Of a stretch of DNA of 64,000 nt, positions 36,110 through 45,300 are shown one piece after another. The DNA comes from Dyella sp. ASV21 (GTDB lineage Bacteria > Pseudomonadota > Gammaproteobacteria > Xanthomonadales > Rhodanobacteraceae). A program made the translations under genes and the position numbers. Positions within the stretch are counted from its first letter, which is position 1; every line of letters begins with the position of its first letter. Location: positions 1-64,000 of the forward strand of contig NZ_JAELTT010000008.1 of the NCBI RefSeq assembly GCF_016428975.1. Direction: 5' to 3'. The notes under the pieces were generated by a model. The model saw only the letters and a program-made list of their open reading frames with translations, was not told the origin of the DNA and ran no database searches.

Positions 36110-36264
36110 GGGACTTCCTTGGGCGACGCGGCGTACGCAACTACATGCGGCGATTAGAACGCGTCGAGCGTAGGGATGCCAGCGTTTTCCACACGATAGA
36201 GCACAGCGAAGCGGGCAACGCGTGTGCCCGCTCGCACGGCCCGCTCACGCCGGAGCCCTGGTTT

Positions 36265-36963
36265 TCAGTGCTTTGCGCCCTGCCCAAACAGCACCTTGCG
36301 CGCCGCCTCATCGGTGGACAGATCGAACTTGCCCTTGATGTCCTCGCCCAGCGCATAGGCGCGCTGGGTGGCGGGCCGCTCGCGGATCGCTGCGAACCAC
36401 TGCTGCAGATGCGGGAAATCCTCCAGGCGCATGCCCTGGTTCTCATAGGGCACGATCCACGGATAAGCGGCCATATCGGCGATGGTGTAGTCCTTGCCGA
36501 CGATGAAGGCCCGCCCTTCCAGCCGCTTGTCCAGCACGCCATACAGGCGGCGCGTCTCGTTCACATAACGGTCGATCGCGTAGGGAATTTTCTCGGCTGC
36601 GTAGTGGCTGAAATGGTGGTTCTGGCCGAGCATCGGGCCCAGTCCGCCCACCTGCCAGTACAGCCACTCCAGCACGTTGTAGCGGCCACGCACATCGCTG
36701 GGCAGAAAGCGCCCGGTCTTTTCGGCCAGGTACTGCAGAATGGCGCCGGACTCGAACACGCTCACCGGCTCGCCGCCATCGGCCGGCTGGGTGTCGACGA
36801 TGGCGGGCATGCGGTTGTTTGGCGAAATGGCCAGGAAACTCGGCGCGAACTGCTCGCCCTGGCCGATATTCACCGGCTTGATGGTGTAGGGCAGGCCCGA
36901 TTCCTCCAGGAACAGGACAATCTTGTGGCCATTGGGCGTGGGCCAGTAATAGAGCTCGATCAT
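36265..36963 (-). CDS. Glutathione S-transferase (Ure2/YfcG-like)
   Basis: A 232-residue protein with a thioredoxin-like N-terminal domain (WPTPNGHKIVLFLEESGLPY) and the motif FLAISPNNRMPAIVD, characteristic of the nu-class GST and Ure2-like group, which use a Thr or Asn instead of Tyr/Ser. The C-terminal helical domain contains LGQNHHFSHYAAEKIPYAI and GKDYTIADMAAYPWIVP. Such enzymes often reduce disulfides with glutathione. The start at 36963 is normal. It is transcribed alone, downstream of nothing obvious, and is divergent from the Spy-like gene. Confidence 0.92.
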   Translation of the reverse strand: MIELYYWPTPNGHKIVLFLEESGLPYTIKPVNIGQGEQFAPSFLAISPNNRMPAIVDTQPADGGEPVSVFESGAILQYLAEKTGRFLPSDVRGRYNVLEWLYWQVGGLGPMLGQNHHFSHYAAEKIPYAIDRYVNETRRLYGVLDKRLEGRAFIVGKDYTIADMAAYPWIVPYENQGMRLEDFPHLQQWFAAIRERPATQRAYALGEDIKGKFDLSTDEAARKVLFGQGAKH

Positions 36964-37099
36964 GGCGACTTCCTTGGGGCGGATATGTCAAAGAGGTTCG
37001 GGGCAAAGCGCGGCGATTCAAGCCACACACCGCCAGCGCCCGTCAACGCGCCGCACCGCCGCCGCGTTCCCGGGCAGGAGTTCCCACCGGAGTGACGCC

Positions 37100-37540
37100 A
37101 TGAATCGCCTTCCCCGCGTTGCCGCCCTCATGCTTGGCCTCGTCTTGGCTGGCGGAGCGCTGGCCCAGCAGACGTCGTCCCCTGAATCGGCCGCCAGCGA
37201 GAAGGGCGCACCATCACGCGCGCATGCACCCAACGCACAGCAGCAGTTGCAGCGCATGACCAAGCAGCTCCAGCTCAGCAGCGATCAGCAGGCCAAGCTC
37301 GGCCCGATCCTGCAGCAGCGCGACCAGCAGGTGCAGGCCTTGCGTAGCGACAGCAGCCTCAAGCCCGCCGATCGCCGCGCCAAGATGATGGGCCTGATGC
37401 AGGACACCAACGCCCAGGTCGACGCGGTGCTCACCCCGGCCCAACGCGACCAGCTCAAGGCCATGCGCGAGAAGGCCATGGAGCGCGCGGAGGAACGTCG
37501 CGCCCAACATGCGCCGGCGTCCTCGCGCAGCAGCGGCTGA
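37100..37540 (+). CDS. Periplasmic Spy/CpxP-like LTXXQ protein
   Basis: A 146-residue exported protein. The signal peptide is MNRLPRVAALMLGLVLAGG and ends at ALA near residue 23. The mature part is helical and charged, with two LTxxQ-like repeats: LQLSSDQQAKLGPILQQ and VLTPAQRDQLKAMREKA. Spy and CpxP are periplasmic chaperones or stress adaptors; this short form may bind unfolded proteins. A GGAG ribosome site precedes the ATG at 37100. The open frame upstream to 36962 crosses the GST promoter and is not used. Confidence 0.85.
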   Translation: MNRLPRVAALMLGLVLAGGALAQQTSSPESAASEKGAPSRAHAPNAQQQLQRMTKQLQLSSDQQAKLGPILQQRDQQVQALRSDSSLKPADRRAKMMGLMQDTNAQVDAVLTPAQRDQLKAMREKAMERAEERRAQHAPASSRSSG

Positions 37541-37626
37541 AGCCGCTCGGCGGCAGCCCGCGTACCTTCGGCTGCCGCCTTCACGTATGCTCCTGCGCTT
37601 ATGTCCAGCGCAAGAACGGAGCAGGT

Positions 37627-38520
37627 ATGACGCGCGTCGTCGTGGTCGGCAGTATCAACATGGACCTGGTGACGCTGGCATCGCGTTTCGCCGCCCCCGG
37701 CGAAACCCTGCTCGGCGAACGCTTTCTCACCGTGCATGGCGGCAAGGGCGCCAATCAGGCGGTGGCCGCCGCGCGCCTGGGCGCGCAGGTAGCGCTGGTC
37801 GGCGCGGTGGGTGACGACGCCTTCGGCACGCAACTGCGTGAAGGGCTGACGCGCGAAGGCGTCTCGCTGGAACACGTGGCCACCATCCCCGACTGCGGCA
37901 GCGGCACCGCCTCCATCACCGTGGCCGAAGGCGACAATCACATTATCGTGGTGCCGGGCGCCAACGCACGAGTGACGCCCGCGCAGGTGGAAGCCGCGCA
38001 ATCGGTACTCGCCAGCGCTGACGCCATCCTGGTGCAGATGGAAATTCCGCTGGAATCGGTGGAGGCCACGCTGCGCCTGGGCCAACGACTCGGCAAGCCG
38101 GTGATCCTCAATCCCGCACCGGCCCGGCGCGTGCCCACCGACTGGCTCACGCTGGCACGCTACCTCACTCCGAACCAGCACGAGCTGGCGATCCTGCTCG
38201 GCGCCGATACGCAGGAAGATTTCCGCACGCTGATGCAACGCGCGCCCGCGCCCGTCGTACTGACCCGCGGCGCCGAAGGCGCGTGGTATCGCGAGAGCGG
38301 CGAGCCCATCCATCAGGCGGGCTTTCCCGTGCAGGCCGTGGATACCACCGGCGCTGGCGATACTTTCAATGCCGCGCTTGCCGTGTTCCTGCCCGAAGGC
38401 TTGCCGCAGGCCGTACGCAAAGCCTGTGCAGCGGCAGCGCTGTCGGTTACCCGACTTGGCGCACAGGGCGGCATGCCGGCACGCGCGGAACTGGATGCGT
38501 TCCTGGCGCGCGCCGCGTAA
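37627..38520 (+). CDS. rbsK: Ribokinase (PfkB family)
   Basis: A 297-residue sugar kinase that phosphorylates D-ribose at O5. It has the PfkB N-terminal signature in HGGKGANQAVAAARLGA, the substrate-binding SINMDLV near the start, and the C-terminal signature DTTGAGDTFNAALAV with the catalytic Asp. Motif order and length are those of ribokinase, though related pentose or nucleoside kinases cannot be excluded by sequence alone. No ribose transporter or RbsR gene is beside it. It is convergent with ftsK, with 9 bp between the stops. Confidence 0.9.
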   Translation: MTRVVVVGSINMDLVTLASRFAAPGETLLGERFLTVHGGKGANQAVAAARLGAQVALVGAVGDDAFGTQLREGLTREGVSLEHVATIPDCGSGTASITVAEGDNHIIVVPGANARVTPAQVEAAQSVLASADAILVQMEIPLESVEATLRLGQRLGKPVILNPAPARRVPTDWLTLARYLTPNQHELAILLGADTQEDFRTLMQRAPAPVVLTRGAEGAWYRESGEPIHQAGFPVQAVDTTGAGDTFNAALAVFLPEGLPQAVRKACAAAALSVTRLGAQGGMPARAELDAFLARAA

Positions 38521-38529
38521 GCAGGCTGA

Positions 38530-41100
38530 TTACTCCACCGGCCCCGGCGCGATCACATCGCGCTGACCGTTGATACCCATCGGCGAAACCAGGCCCGCTG
38601 CTTCCATGGCTTCGACCAGGCGCGCGGCACGGTTGTAGCCAATGCGGAACTGGCGCTGCACGAACGAGATCGACGCGCGACGCGTGCGCAGCACGAAGGC
38701 CGCGGCTTCGTCATAGAGCGGATCGAGTTCGGCGTCCGTACCTTCCTCGGTAAACAACTCGCCCGAGGCTTCGCTGGGCGGACCGGCAAGGATTTCGTCC
38801 TTGTAATCGGGTTCGCCGTAAAGCTTGAGGTGCGCCACCACGCGATGCACTTCTTCGTCGGCCACAAAGGCGCCGTGGATACGTTGTGGATAACCGGTGC
38901 CAGGCGGAAGGAACAGCATGTCGCCCTGGCCAAGCAGGCTCTCCGCACCCATCTGGTCGAGGATGGTGCGCGAATCGATCTTGCTCGATACCTGGAACGC
39001 CACGCGGGTAGGAATATTCGCCTTGATGAGGCCGGTGATCACATCCACCGACGGCCGTTGCGTGGCGAGGATGAGATGGATGCCGGCGGCGCGCGCCTTC
39101 TGCGCCAGGCGGGCGATCAACTCCTCGATCTTCTTGCCGGCCACCATCATCAGGTCGGCCAGCTCGTCGATGACCACCACGATCATCGGCAGCGTATCGA
39201 GCGTCTCGGGTACTTCAGGATGAGTCGGAAACGGGTTCATCAACGGACGTCCAGACGCCTGCGCCTCGCGCACCTTCTGGTTGTAGCCCGCCAGGTTTCG
39301 CACGCGCAGATCCGACATCACGCGATAGCGGTTTTCCATTTCGGCCACGCACCACGCCAGCGCGTTGGCGGCGAGCTTCATGTCGGTGACCACCGGCGCG
39401 AGCAGGTGCGGAATGCCCTCGTAGACCGAGAGTTCCAGCATCTTGGGGTCGATCATGATCATGCGCACGTCGTCAGGCGTGGCCTTGTACAACATCGACA
39501 GGATCATCGCGTTCACCGCCACCGACTTGCCCGAACCGGTGGTGCCGGCGACCAGCATATGCGGCGCCTTGGCGAGATCCGCCACCACCGGCTCGCCGGT
39601 GATGCCCTTGCCCATCGCCAAGGTAAGCAGGGAATCGGAATCGCGGTAAGCCGTCGAATCGAGGATCTCGGACAGCGCAATCATCTGTCGCTGTTCGTTG
39701 GGCAGCTCCAGACCCATGCAGGTTTTGCCGGGAATGGTCTCCACCACGCGAATGGAGGAGCGCCCAAGACCACGCGCCAGATCCTTCATCAGCGCGACGA
39801 TCTGGTTGCCACGCACGCCGACCGCCGGCTCCACCTCAAAACGTGTGATGACCGGGCCGGCCGAGGCACCCACCACGGTCACCGGCACTTTGAATTCACG
39901 CAGGCGTTGCTCGATCAACTCACTGGTTTCGGCCAGCTGTACTTCGTCGACCGCGGTGAATTCCATGCGCGGCGGCGCCAGCAGAGTCAGCGGAGGCAAC
40001 GCCGCCGTCGACCGCGGGCGCGGCGGGGCCACTGAATGCAAGGATGTCGCGGGTGCGACCGGAGCCGCGAGCAGCGCATCGTCGTTGGCCGCGAACCGGC
40101 GCACCGGCGCAATCGCCGAAGTGGCGACAAGGGGGGCGGCAACGATGTCATCGAGCGGATCGACCTCGATCGTGTCGGTTTCGCCATCAAGCGCGGTGTC
40201 GAACGGCACAGTCTCCGACGGTGCCGCTTGCACGACCGGCGACGGCAATGGCGCGGGCACGATCCGTTCTTCCACGATCGGCACGGAGAAGGAGGGCACC
40301 ATCGGCGCCGTCATCGCGTTCGTGGATGTTGCAAGCAACGGCGCGGACGCCACCCCCGATGGAGCGGCAGCAACAGGCGAAGGCGTGCTGATCGCCGGGC
40401 GCGTGGCTAAGCGCGTCGGCGCTAGCGGACGCCCGTGCTTGGGCGTGAGCCAAGGCTCGCGTATCACCTTTTCATGGCGGGCAGCGTGGCGCACTGAAGT
40501 GGGCGTGGCGGCCGCCGGCGCGATACGTTCGGAGGGTGCATCCACAACGGGCGCCACCGGTATCGCGGTGGCCGTGGTGCGACGCGGTGGGTTGGCCCCC
40601 TTGTAGCGAGGCGTGCGCGGGTTTCGCTCCACCCGCCGCACCGCGCCTTGCGGGCGTCGCGTACGGCGATAGCCGCCACCACCACGACGCGAGGCGATCC
40701 ACTCGAGCAGGCGCTGCAACAGCGCGGCCAGGTTATCCACCGCGCCCGCCACACGCTTGAACATGTCCGGCCAACGCGCCCCCAGATACCAGGGCAGGCC
40801 GATCCCCAGCAGGCCGAGCATCAGCAAGCAGCTCAAGCCCGCACCGAACAGGCCGCCAAAAGCATGCGACAACGCGCGACAAACCACGCCACCCGCCTGC
40901 GCATCGTCGGTGTATTGATCGATAACCAGCCCCTCCAGCGTGGCGCTGCTCATCAGCACGAGCAACGCGCCCAGCCAGAACCGGATCGTGCGCGTGTGCG
41001 CCGCCTGGCCGCGTTTGGCCAACCGCTTGGCGACATGCCAGATAAGGGGAATCAACCAGAGCGTGGACAGGCCGAAGCCGCCGAAGAGAAAAGTGAGCAT
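38530..41100 (-). CDS. ftsK: FtsK/SpoIIIE-family DNA translocase, shortened N-terminus
   Basis: An 856-residue DNA translocase. Three membrane segments lie in residues 1-120 ([53 protein letters not shown]), then a Pro/Ala-rich linker to about 370, and the motor with Walker A TTGSGKS and Walker [12 protein letters not shown]. The gamma winged helix ends the protein ([19 protein letters not shown]), which reads KOPS and activates XerD. FtsK usually has four helices; the frame upstream of the ATG at 41100 has a stop 13 codons back, so the first helix is missing. It sits between rbsK and mnmE. Confidence 0.9.
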   Translation of the reverse strand: MLTFLFGGFGLSTLWLIPLIWHVAKRLAKRGQAAHTRTIRFWLGALLVLMSSATLEGLVIDQYTDDAQAGGVVCRALSHAFGGLFGAGLSCLLMLGLLGIGLPWYLGARWPDMFKRVAGAVDNLAALLQRLLEWIASRRGGGGYRRTRRPQGAVRRVERNPRTPRYKGANPPRRTTATAIPVAPVVDAPSERIAPAAATPTSVRHAARHEKVIREPWLTPKHGRPLAPTRLATRPAISTPSPVAAAPSGVASAPLLATSTNAMTAPMVPSFSVPIVEERIVPAPLPSPVVQAAPSETVPFDTALDGETDTIEVDPLDDIVAAPLVATSAIAPVRRFAANDDALLAAPVAPATSLHSVAPPRPRSTAALPPLTLLAPPRMEFTAVDEVQLAETSELIEQRLREFKVPVTVVGASAGPVITRFEVEPAVGVRGNQIVALMKDLARGLGRSSIRVVETIPGKTCMGLELPNEQRQMIALSEILDSTAYRDSDSLLTLAMGKGITGEPVVADLAKAPHMLVAGTTGSGKSVAVNAMILSMLYKATPDDVRMIMIDPKMLELSVYEGIPHLLAPVVTDMKLAANALAWCVAEMENRYRVMSDLRVRNLAGYNQKVREAQASGRPLMNPFPTHPEVPETLDTLPMIVVVIDELADLMMVAGKKIEELIARLAQKARAAGIHLILATQRPSVDVITGLIKANIPTRVAFQVSSKIDSRTILDQMGAESLLGQGDMLFLPPGTGYPQRIHGAFVADEEVHRVVAHLKLYGEPDYKDEILAGPPSEASGELFTEEGTDAELDPLYDEAAAFVLRTRRASISFVQRQFRIGYNRAARLVEAMEAAGLVSPMGINGQRDVIAPGPVE

Positions 41101-41254
41101 GCCGGAGTGCGCAATACCGTTGCTTGCAAACTCAGCATGTTAGCGCCAACAGGTCACCTTCGTCAGTAAACGATGCGGCAACGTCTTGTTATTACAGACA
41201 GTCCTCCAGCGCGCAGGGCATGGATGGCAAGGACGACTCCCACACCGACCCGCT

Positions 41255-41263
41255 TGTGGATAA
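41255..41263 (+). other. Perfect DnaA box between ftsK and mnmE
   Basis: TGTGGATAA, the complement of the DnaA consensus TTATCCACA, lies in the short gap between the mnmE stop codon and the ftsK start. It is about 4 kb from dnaA. It may titrate DnaA, or may be chance; see the separate finding on box density. Confidence 0.5.
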
Positions 41264-41266
41264 CTC

Positions 41267-42607
41267 TTACTTGCCGATGCAGAACGAGCTGAAGATGGCG
41301 CCGAGCAAGTCGTCGCTGGTGTAGGTACCGGTGATTTCGCCCAGGGCGTGTTGCGCCTGGCGCAGTTCTTCGGCGGCGAGTTCGCCCGCGCGGGTGGCGA
41401 GCAATACGTGCCTGGCGCGCTCCAAGTGTTCGCCCACCAGTTCCAACGCCAATACATGGCGACGACGTGCACTGAAAGCGCCTTCGCCGCTGTTGGCACC
41501 GGCCAGTTGCTTCAGGTGATCGCGCAGCACATCGAGGCCCTCGCCGGTTTTGGCCGAGGCCCATACCCAGATGGCGCCGTCACGGGTTTCGTAGCGCGCG
41601 CCGACATGGCCGAGGTCGATCTTGTTGATAAGTACCAAGCGCTCCACCGTCGGCGGCAGGTCGGCGAGCAGGGCCAGGTCGTGGTCGGCATGCAGCGCAT
41701 CGGTCACCAACAAAGCGACGTCGGCGCGCGCCAGTTCACCGTGTGCACGGCGCACGCCTTCGCGTTCCACCGGATCATCGGTTTCGCGCAGGCCGGCGGT
41801 ATCGGCCAGTTCCAGCGATACGCCGTCGAGGTTGAGCTGCTCGCGCAACACGTCGCGCGTGGTGCCGGCGATGTCGGTGACGATGGCGCGATCACTGCCG
41901 GCCAAGGCATTGAGCAGGCTCGACTTGCCGGCGTTTGGACGGCCAATGATGGCTACGCGCACGCCATCGTTGAGGCGCACACCGCGTTGCGCTTCGCGCA
42001 GCAGTTCGCCGTGTTGCGCAAGCAACGCATCGAGCTGCCGGAGAATCAGCGGATCGGCGAGGAAGTCGATTTCTTCCTCCGGAAAATCAATCGCGGCTTC
42101 GATATGCACACGCACGGCGATCAACGCGTGCAGTACCTCGTGCACTTTGTGCGAGAACACGCCCTCCATCGAACGCAGGGCGGCGCGCGCGGCCGTTTGT
42201 GATCGCGCGGCGATCAGGTCGGCGACGGCTTCGGCCTGCGCCAGATCCAGCTTGCCGTTGAGAAAAGCGCGCTCGGTGAATTCGCCGGGTCGCGCCAGGC
42301 GCGCGCCCATGGCGCACACGCGGCGCAGCAAGGCATCGAGCAACACCGGGCTGCCGTGTCCTTGCAGTTCCAGCACATGTTCACCGGTGTAGGAGGCTGG
42401 CGCCGGGAAGTAAAGCAGCAAGCCGCGATCGATCAGCTCGCCATCGCCTTCGCGAAAAGCGGAGAAGTGCGCCTGCCGCGCAGTGGGGGCGCGGCCCAGT
42501 AATTCACAAGCGATGCCCGGCACCGCCGGGCCCGAAAGGCGCAACACGCCCACACCGGCGGCACCCGGTGCGCTGGCGATGGCGGCGATGGTATCGGTGT
42601 GCGTCAT
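41267..42607 (-). CDS. mnmE: tRNA uridine-5-carboxymethylaminomethyl GTPase MnmE
   Basis: A 446-residue GTPase that, with MnmG, modifies U34 of certain tRNAs. The N-terminal folate-binding domain begins TDTIAAIASAPGAAGVGVLRLSGP (quoted here as IAAIASAPGAAGVGVLRLSG). The G domain carries IIGRPNAGKSSLLNAL, the switch DTAGLRETDD and INKIDLGHV. The C-terminal CIGK carries the essential Cys. The start at 42607 is used since the family begins there; the frame to 42673 is shadow. It is leftward with yidC, rnpA and rpmH, the usual origin-flanking order. Confidence 0.97.
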   Translation of the reverse strand: MTHTDTIAAIASAPGAAGVGVLRLSGPAVPGIACELLGRAPTARQAHFSAFREGDGELIDRGLLLYFPAPASYTGEHVLELQGHGSPVLLDALLRRVCAMGARLARPGEFTERAFLNGKLDLAQAEAVADLIAARSQTAARAALRSMEGVFSHKVHEVLHALIAVRVHIEAAIDFPEEEIDFLADPLILRQLDALLAQHGELLREAQRGVRLNDGVRVAIIGRPNAGKSSLLNALAGSDRAIVTDIAGTTRDVLREQLNLDGVSLELADTAGLRETDDPVEREGVRRAHGELARADVALLVTDALHADHDLALLADLPPTVERLVLINKIDLGHVGARYETRDGAIWVWASAKTGEGLDVLRDHLKQLAGANSGEGAFSARRRHVLALELVGEHLERARHVLLATRAGELAAEELRQAQHALGEITGTYTSDDLLGAIFSSFCIGK

Positions 42608-42694
42608 GGCGGCGATTATGGCGGTTGACGGAAGCAGCGGGGAAACGGATGCCGTCGCCGCAACGATCCACAAGGCCGCGGCAGGCGTGGTGCC

Positions 42695-42703
42695 TGTGGA
42701 TAA
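42695..42703 (+). other. Perfect DnaA box upstream of mnmE
   Basis: TGTGGATAA in the 155-bp gap between mnmE and yidC, 14 bp before the terminator hairpin. Possible DnaA titration site; see finding on box density. Confidence 0.5.
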
Positions 42704-42717
42704 AAGCGGTGGATAAG

Positions 42718-42743
42718 AAAAAGGCCGCGTCAGCGGCCTTTTT
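42718..42743. terminator. Terminator between yidC and mnmE
   Basis: An 11-bp stem, AAAAAGGCCGC at 42718-42728 and GCGGCCTTTTT at 42733-42743, loop GTCA, with T-runs on both strands. It should end the rpmH-rnpA-yidC transcript on the minus strand, so mnmE needs its own promoter or read-through. Confidence 0.92.
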
Positions 42744-42762
42744 CTCCGGTGCCTGGCGACAC

Positions 42763-44478
42763 TCAGGCCGCCTTGGCGTTTTCTTCCGCGCGCTCGACGC
42801 TACGCGTGATAAGCCACTGCTGGGCCAGGCTGGTGAGACCATTCACTACCCAGTACAGCACCAGGCCGGCCGGGAAGAACAGGAACATGAAGCCGAACAC
42901 CACCGGCATCACCTTCATCATCTTCTGCTGGGCCGGGTCCATACCCGCCGCCGACGGCGACAGCCACTGGGTGGCCAGCATCACCAGGATGTAGATCACC
43001 GGCAGCACGAAGAACGGATCGGGCGCCGACAAGTCGTGGATCCAGCCGAAGAACGGCGAGTGACGCAGCTCCACGCTCTCCATCAGCACGCGGTACAGGC
43101 CGAAGAACACCGGCATGGTGATCAGCACCGGCAGGCAGCCCGACATCGGGTTGACCTTCTCCTTCTTGTACAGCTCCATCATGGCCTGCTGCATCTTCAT
43201 CTTGTCGTCGCCGTAACGCTCCTTGAGAGCGTTCACGCGCGGCTGCAGCTTGCGCATCTTGGCGCCCGAGCGGAACTGGGCGGCGGTGAGTTTCCACAGC
43301 GCGGCCTTCAGCAGCAGCACCAACAAGATGATGGCCACGCCCCAGTTGCCGCTGATCGCATGCAACTTGGACAACAGCCAATGCAGTGGCTGCGCCACCA
43401 CGGTCAACATGCCGTAGTTGGTGGTGAGGTCCAGACCCGGAGCCACCTGATCGAGCGTGCCCTGCAGCTTGGGACCGATGTACAGGCGCGAAGCGGTGGT
43501 GAGGCTCTGGCCCGGGGCCACGTTCAACGACGGACCCACGGCGCGGATCAGGTAGATCGGCTGCGCCGTATCCGGGTTGATCACGCTGGTGGAATAGGTG
43601 TTGGCATCCTGCGCCTGCGGAATCCAGGCCACAAAGAAATAGTGCTGCAGCATCGACGCCCAGCCGCCGGTAATGGCGTGGTTGAGCGGCTTCTTGGCGA
43701 AGTCGGCGAAGGGCAGGGTGGCCAGCTTGTCTTCCGGGCTGTACCAGGCGGCGCCATAGAAGCTGTGCGAAGACGGGTCGCTGAAGTTCTGCCACCAGCT
43801 CTTCTGCTGGGCTGGCGCCACGCGCTGCAACTGCTCGTAGGCATTGCCCTGCCAGGCGTTGCCGCTGCCGTTCTCGATCTTCTGGTCCATGCCGACCACG
43901 AAGCTGCCGCGCTTGAGCACGTAGGTCTTGGTGACCTTGAGGCCGGCCTCGTTCTGCCAACTCAGGTCAACCTTCAGCTCGTCCTGGCCCTGAGTCAGCG
44001 CGTAGCTGGACTGAGCCGCCTGGAACACGGCGCGATGATCGGGCGCGCTGCCCTGGTTGCTCACCAAGCCACTCTGCGCCACGAAGTACTGGGCCTGTTC
44101 GTCGTCGAGCAGGCGCACGGGCGCCGGATCCGGCGTCTTCTTGGTGGCCGGTACCGACGGATAGGTCAGCAACTCCGAACGCACCACGCTGCCGCCGCGG
44201 GTGTCCACGGTGAGGCGCAGCACATCGCTGGACAAGGTGATCAGCTGCGCGGATGCCTCGTTGGGCGTGCCCGGTGCGGTGTTGGCCGGCACATTGGCGA
44301 CTGCGCTACTGGCGGTGGCACCCGGAACACTGCCATCGGCGATGGCCGGCGTTGCAGCGGTGGACGACGAGGCCACGGCGGCCTGCGGCTGCGGGCCGTA
44401 GTCCTTCTCCCAGGCCATGAACAACAGGTAGCCCACGGCCAACAGGGCGAAGATGAGGAACGTACGCGTTTGATTCAT
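42763..44478 (-). CDS. yidC: Membrane protein insertase YidC
   Basis: A 571-residue inner-membrane insertase that acts alone or with SecYEG. It opens with a membrane helix (TRTFLIFALLAVGYLLFMAW), then a large periplasmic beta domain at about 60-350, and five C-terminal helices in the 60KD_IMP region: LKAALWKLTAAQFRSGAKM with the conserved hydrophilic-groove Arg, MSGCLPVLITMPVFFGLYRVL and VLPVIYILVMLATQWLSP. The C-terminal tail is short and basic/acidic. The start at 44478 is standard. Only 58 bp lie between it and rnpA, so the yidD gene usual at this place is absent. Confidence 0.97.
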   Translation of the reverse strand: MNQTRTFLIFALLAVGYLLFMAWEKDYGPQPQAAVASSSTAATPAIADGSVPGATASSAVANVPANTAPGTPNEASAQLITLSSDVLRLTVDTRGGSVVRSELLTYPSVPATKKTPDPAPVRLLDDEQAQYFVAQSGLVSNQGSAPDHRAVFQAAQSSYALTQGQDELKVDLSWQNEAGLKVTKTYVLKRGSFVVGMDQKIENGSGNAWQGNAYEQLQRVAPAQQKSWWQNFSDPSSHSFYGAAWYSPEDKLATLPFADFAKKPLNHAITGGWASMLQHYFFVAWIPQAQDANTYSTSVINPDTAQPIYLIRAVGPSLNVAPGQSLTTASRLYIGPKLQGTLDQVAPGLDLTTNYGMLTVVAQPLHWLLSKLHAISGNWGVAIILLVLLLKAALWKLTAAQFRSGAKMRKLQPRVNALKERYGDDKMKMQQAMMELYKKEKVNPMSGCLPVLITMPVFFGLYRVLMESVELRHSPFFGWIHDLSAPDPFFVLPVIYILVMLATQWLSPSAAGMDPAQQKMMKVMPVVFGFMFLFFPAGLVLYWVVNGLTSLAQQWLITRSVERAEENAKAA

Positions 44479-44536
44479 CGCGGAGCAGATCCGGTGGATG
44501 CCGCGACACCGGGCCGCGGAGGAGGGTGGAAAAAGG

Positions 44537-44938
44537 TCAACGCACGATTGTGCCGGCCGCATCGCCCGGCTTCAATGTGGCGGCTGGCCTCACGGAGCGC
44601 AGCTTTCTCCACAAACCGTCGAGTTCGGCCAGCAGTTCCGGGCCGGGCAGGCCAGCAGCCTGCTCGCGTGCCATCACCATGAGGTCGATGGCCGGAAGCT
44701 CAAGTCGAATGCGCCGGAAGGATTCGCGCACCAGGCGCTTGATGCGGTTACGTTCCACCGCGCGCTTGGACACACGCTTGGAAATAGCCAAGCCCAGGCG
44801 CGGCTGGCCTAGTTCGTTGGCACGATAGCGCACAGAAAAACAGCGGCCGCCGAAGCGGCCGCTGGTATGACGCAGAGCAGCGAAATCACCGGCGCGGCGT
44901 AGCCGCGCCTCGCGCGGCAGGCCGGCAGCACGCATCAT
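44537..44938 (-). CDS. rnpA: Ribonuclease P protein component
   Basis: The protein subunit of RNase P, which helps the RNA subunit cut the 5' leader of pre-tRNA. The 133-residue protein has the signature RAVERNRIKRLVRESFR near the middle and the N-terminal LPREARLRRAGDFAAL. It is somewhat longer at the C-terminus than E. coli RnpA (119 residues). It lies 11 bp downstream of rpmH in the same orientation, the universal order, and precedes yidC directly. Confidence 0.96.
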   Translation of the reverse strand: MMRAAGLPREARLRRAGDFAALRHTSGRFGGRCFSVRYRANELGQPRLGLAISKRVSKRAVERNRIKRLVRESFRRIRLELPAIDLMVMAREQAAGLPGPELLAELDGLWRKLRSVRPAATLKPGDAAGTIVR

Positions 44939-44949
44939 GAGCGTGCTGC

Positions 44950-45087
44950 TTACGGGATCAGGCGCTTGCGGCCCTTGGCGCGACGAGCGTTGAGGATCTT
45001 GCGGCCATCAGCGGTCGCCATGCGAGCGCGGAAACCGTGAGTACGGGCACGCTTGAGCTTGCTGGGTTGGAAGGTACGCTTCGACAT
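44950..45087 (-). CDS. rpmH: Ribosomal protein L34
   Basis: A 45-residue basic ribosomal protein of the large subunit. The sequence [19 protein letters not shown] followed by [22 protein letters not shown] is almost invariant across bacteria. The ATG at 45087 is the family start; the frame to 45141 is shadow. It leads the rpmH-rnpA-yidC transcript, with a clear promoter just upstream at 45125-45154. Confidence 0.98.
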   Translation of the reverse strand: MSKRTFQPSKLKRARTHGFRARMATADGRKILNARRAKGRKRLIP

Positions 45088-45124
45088 GGCTGAGTCCGAA
45101 GTTAAGGTAATAAAAAGGTTGGAA

Positions 45125-45154
45125 ATTATGACGTCTGTCAATAGCCGCTGTCAA
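45125..45154 (-). promoter_or_regulatory. Sigma-70 promoter of rpmH
   Basis: On the minus strand a TTGACA -35 box (45149-45154) and a CATAAT -10 box (45125-45130) are separated by 18 bp, very close to consensus. A second TTGACA at 45136-45141 falls inside the spacer. The -10 box lies 38 bp upstream of the rpmH ATG. It fires away from dnaA, in the gap shared with the DnaA-box repeats. Confidence 0.82.
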
Positions 45155-45171
45155 ATGGGGGGTTGGCAGGG

Positions 45172-45218
45172 TTGACAAAGGCCTGTTTACTTCCTGTGGA
45201 TATCCATGTGGATATCCA
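45172..45218 (+). promoter_or_regulatory. dnaA upstream region with tandem DnaA-box-like 12-mers
   Basis: Two copies of TGTGGATATCCA lie head to tail at 45195-45206 and 45207-45218, each containing a near-consensus DnaA box (TGTGGATAT). A TTGACA at 45172-45177 lies 17 bp before the first copy and may be the -35 of a dnaA promoter whose -10 falls within the boxes. This fits DnaA autoregulation and may also be part of the origin. Confidence 0.65.
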
Positions 45219-45300
45219 TGCCGACTGGAGGGGTTCGTGCTGCTAGACTTGCCGGTCCACCCCGCGCGTAAGCGCTCCTTCCAGTGGTTGAAGATCTCCC

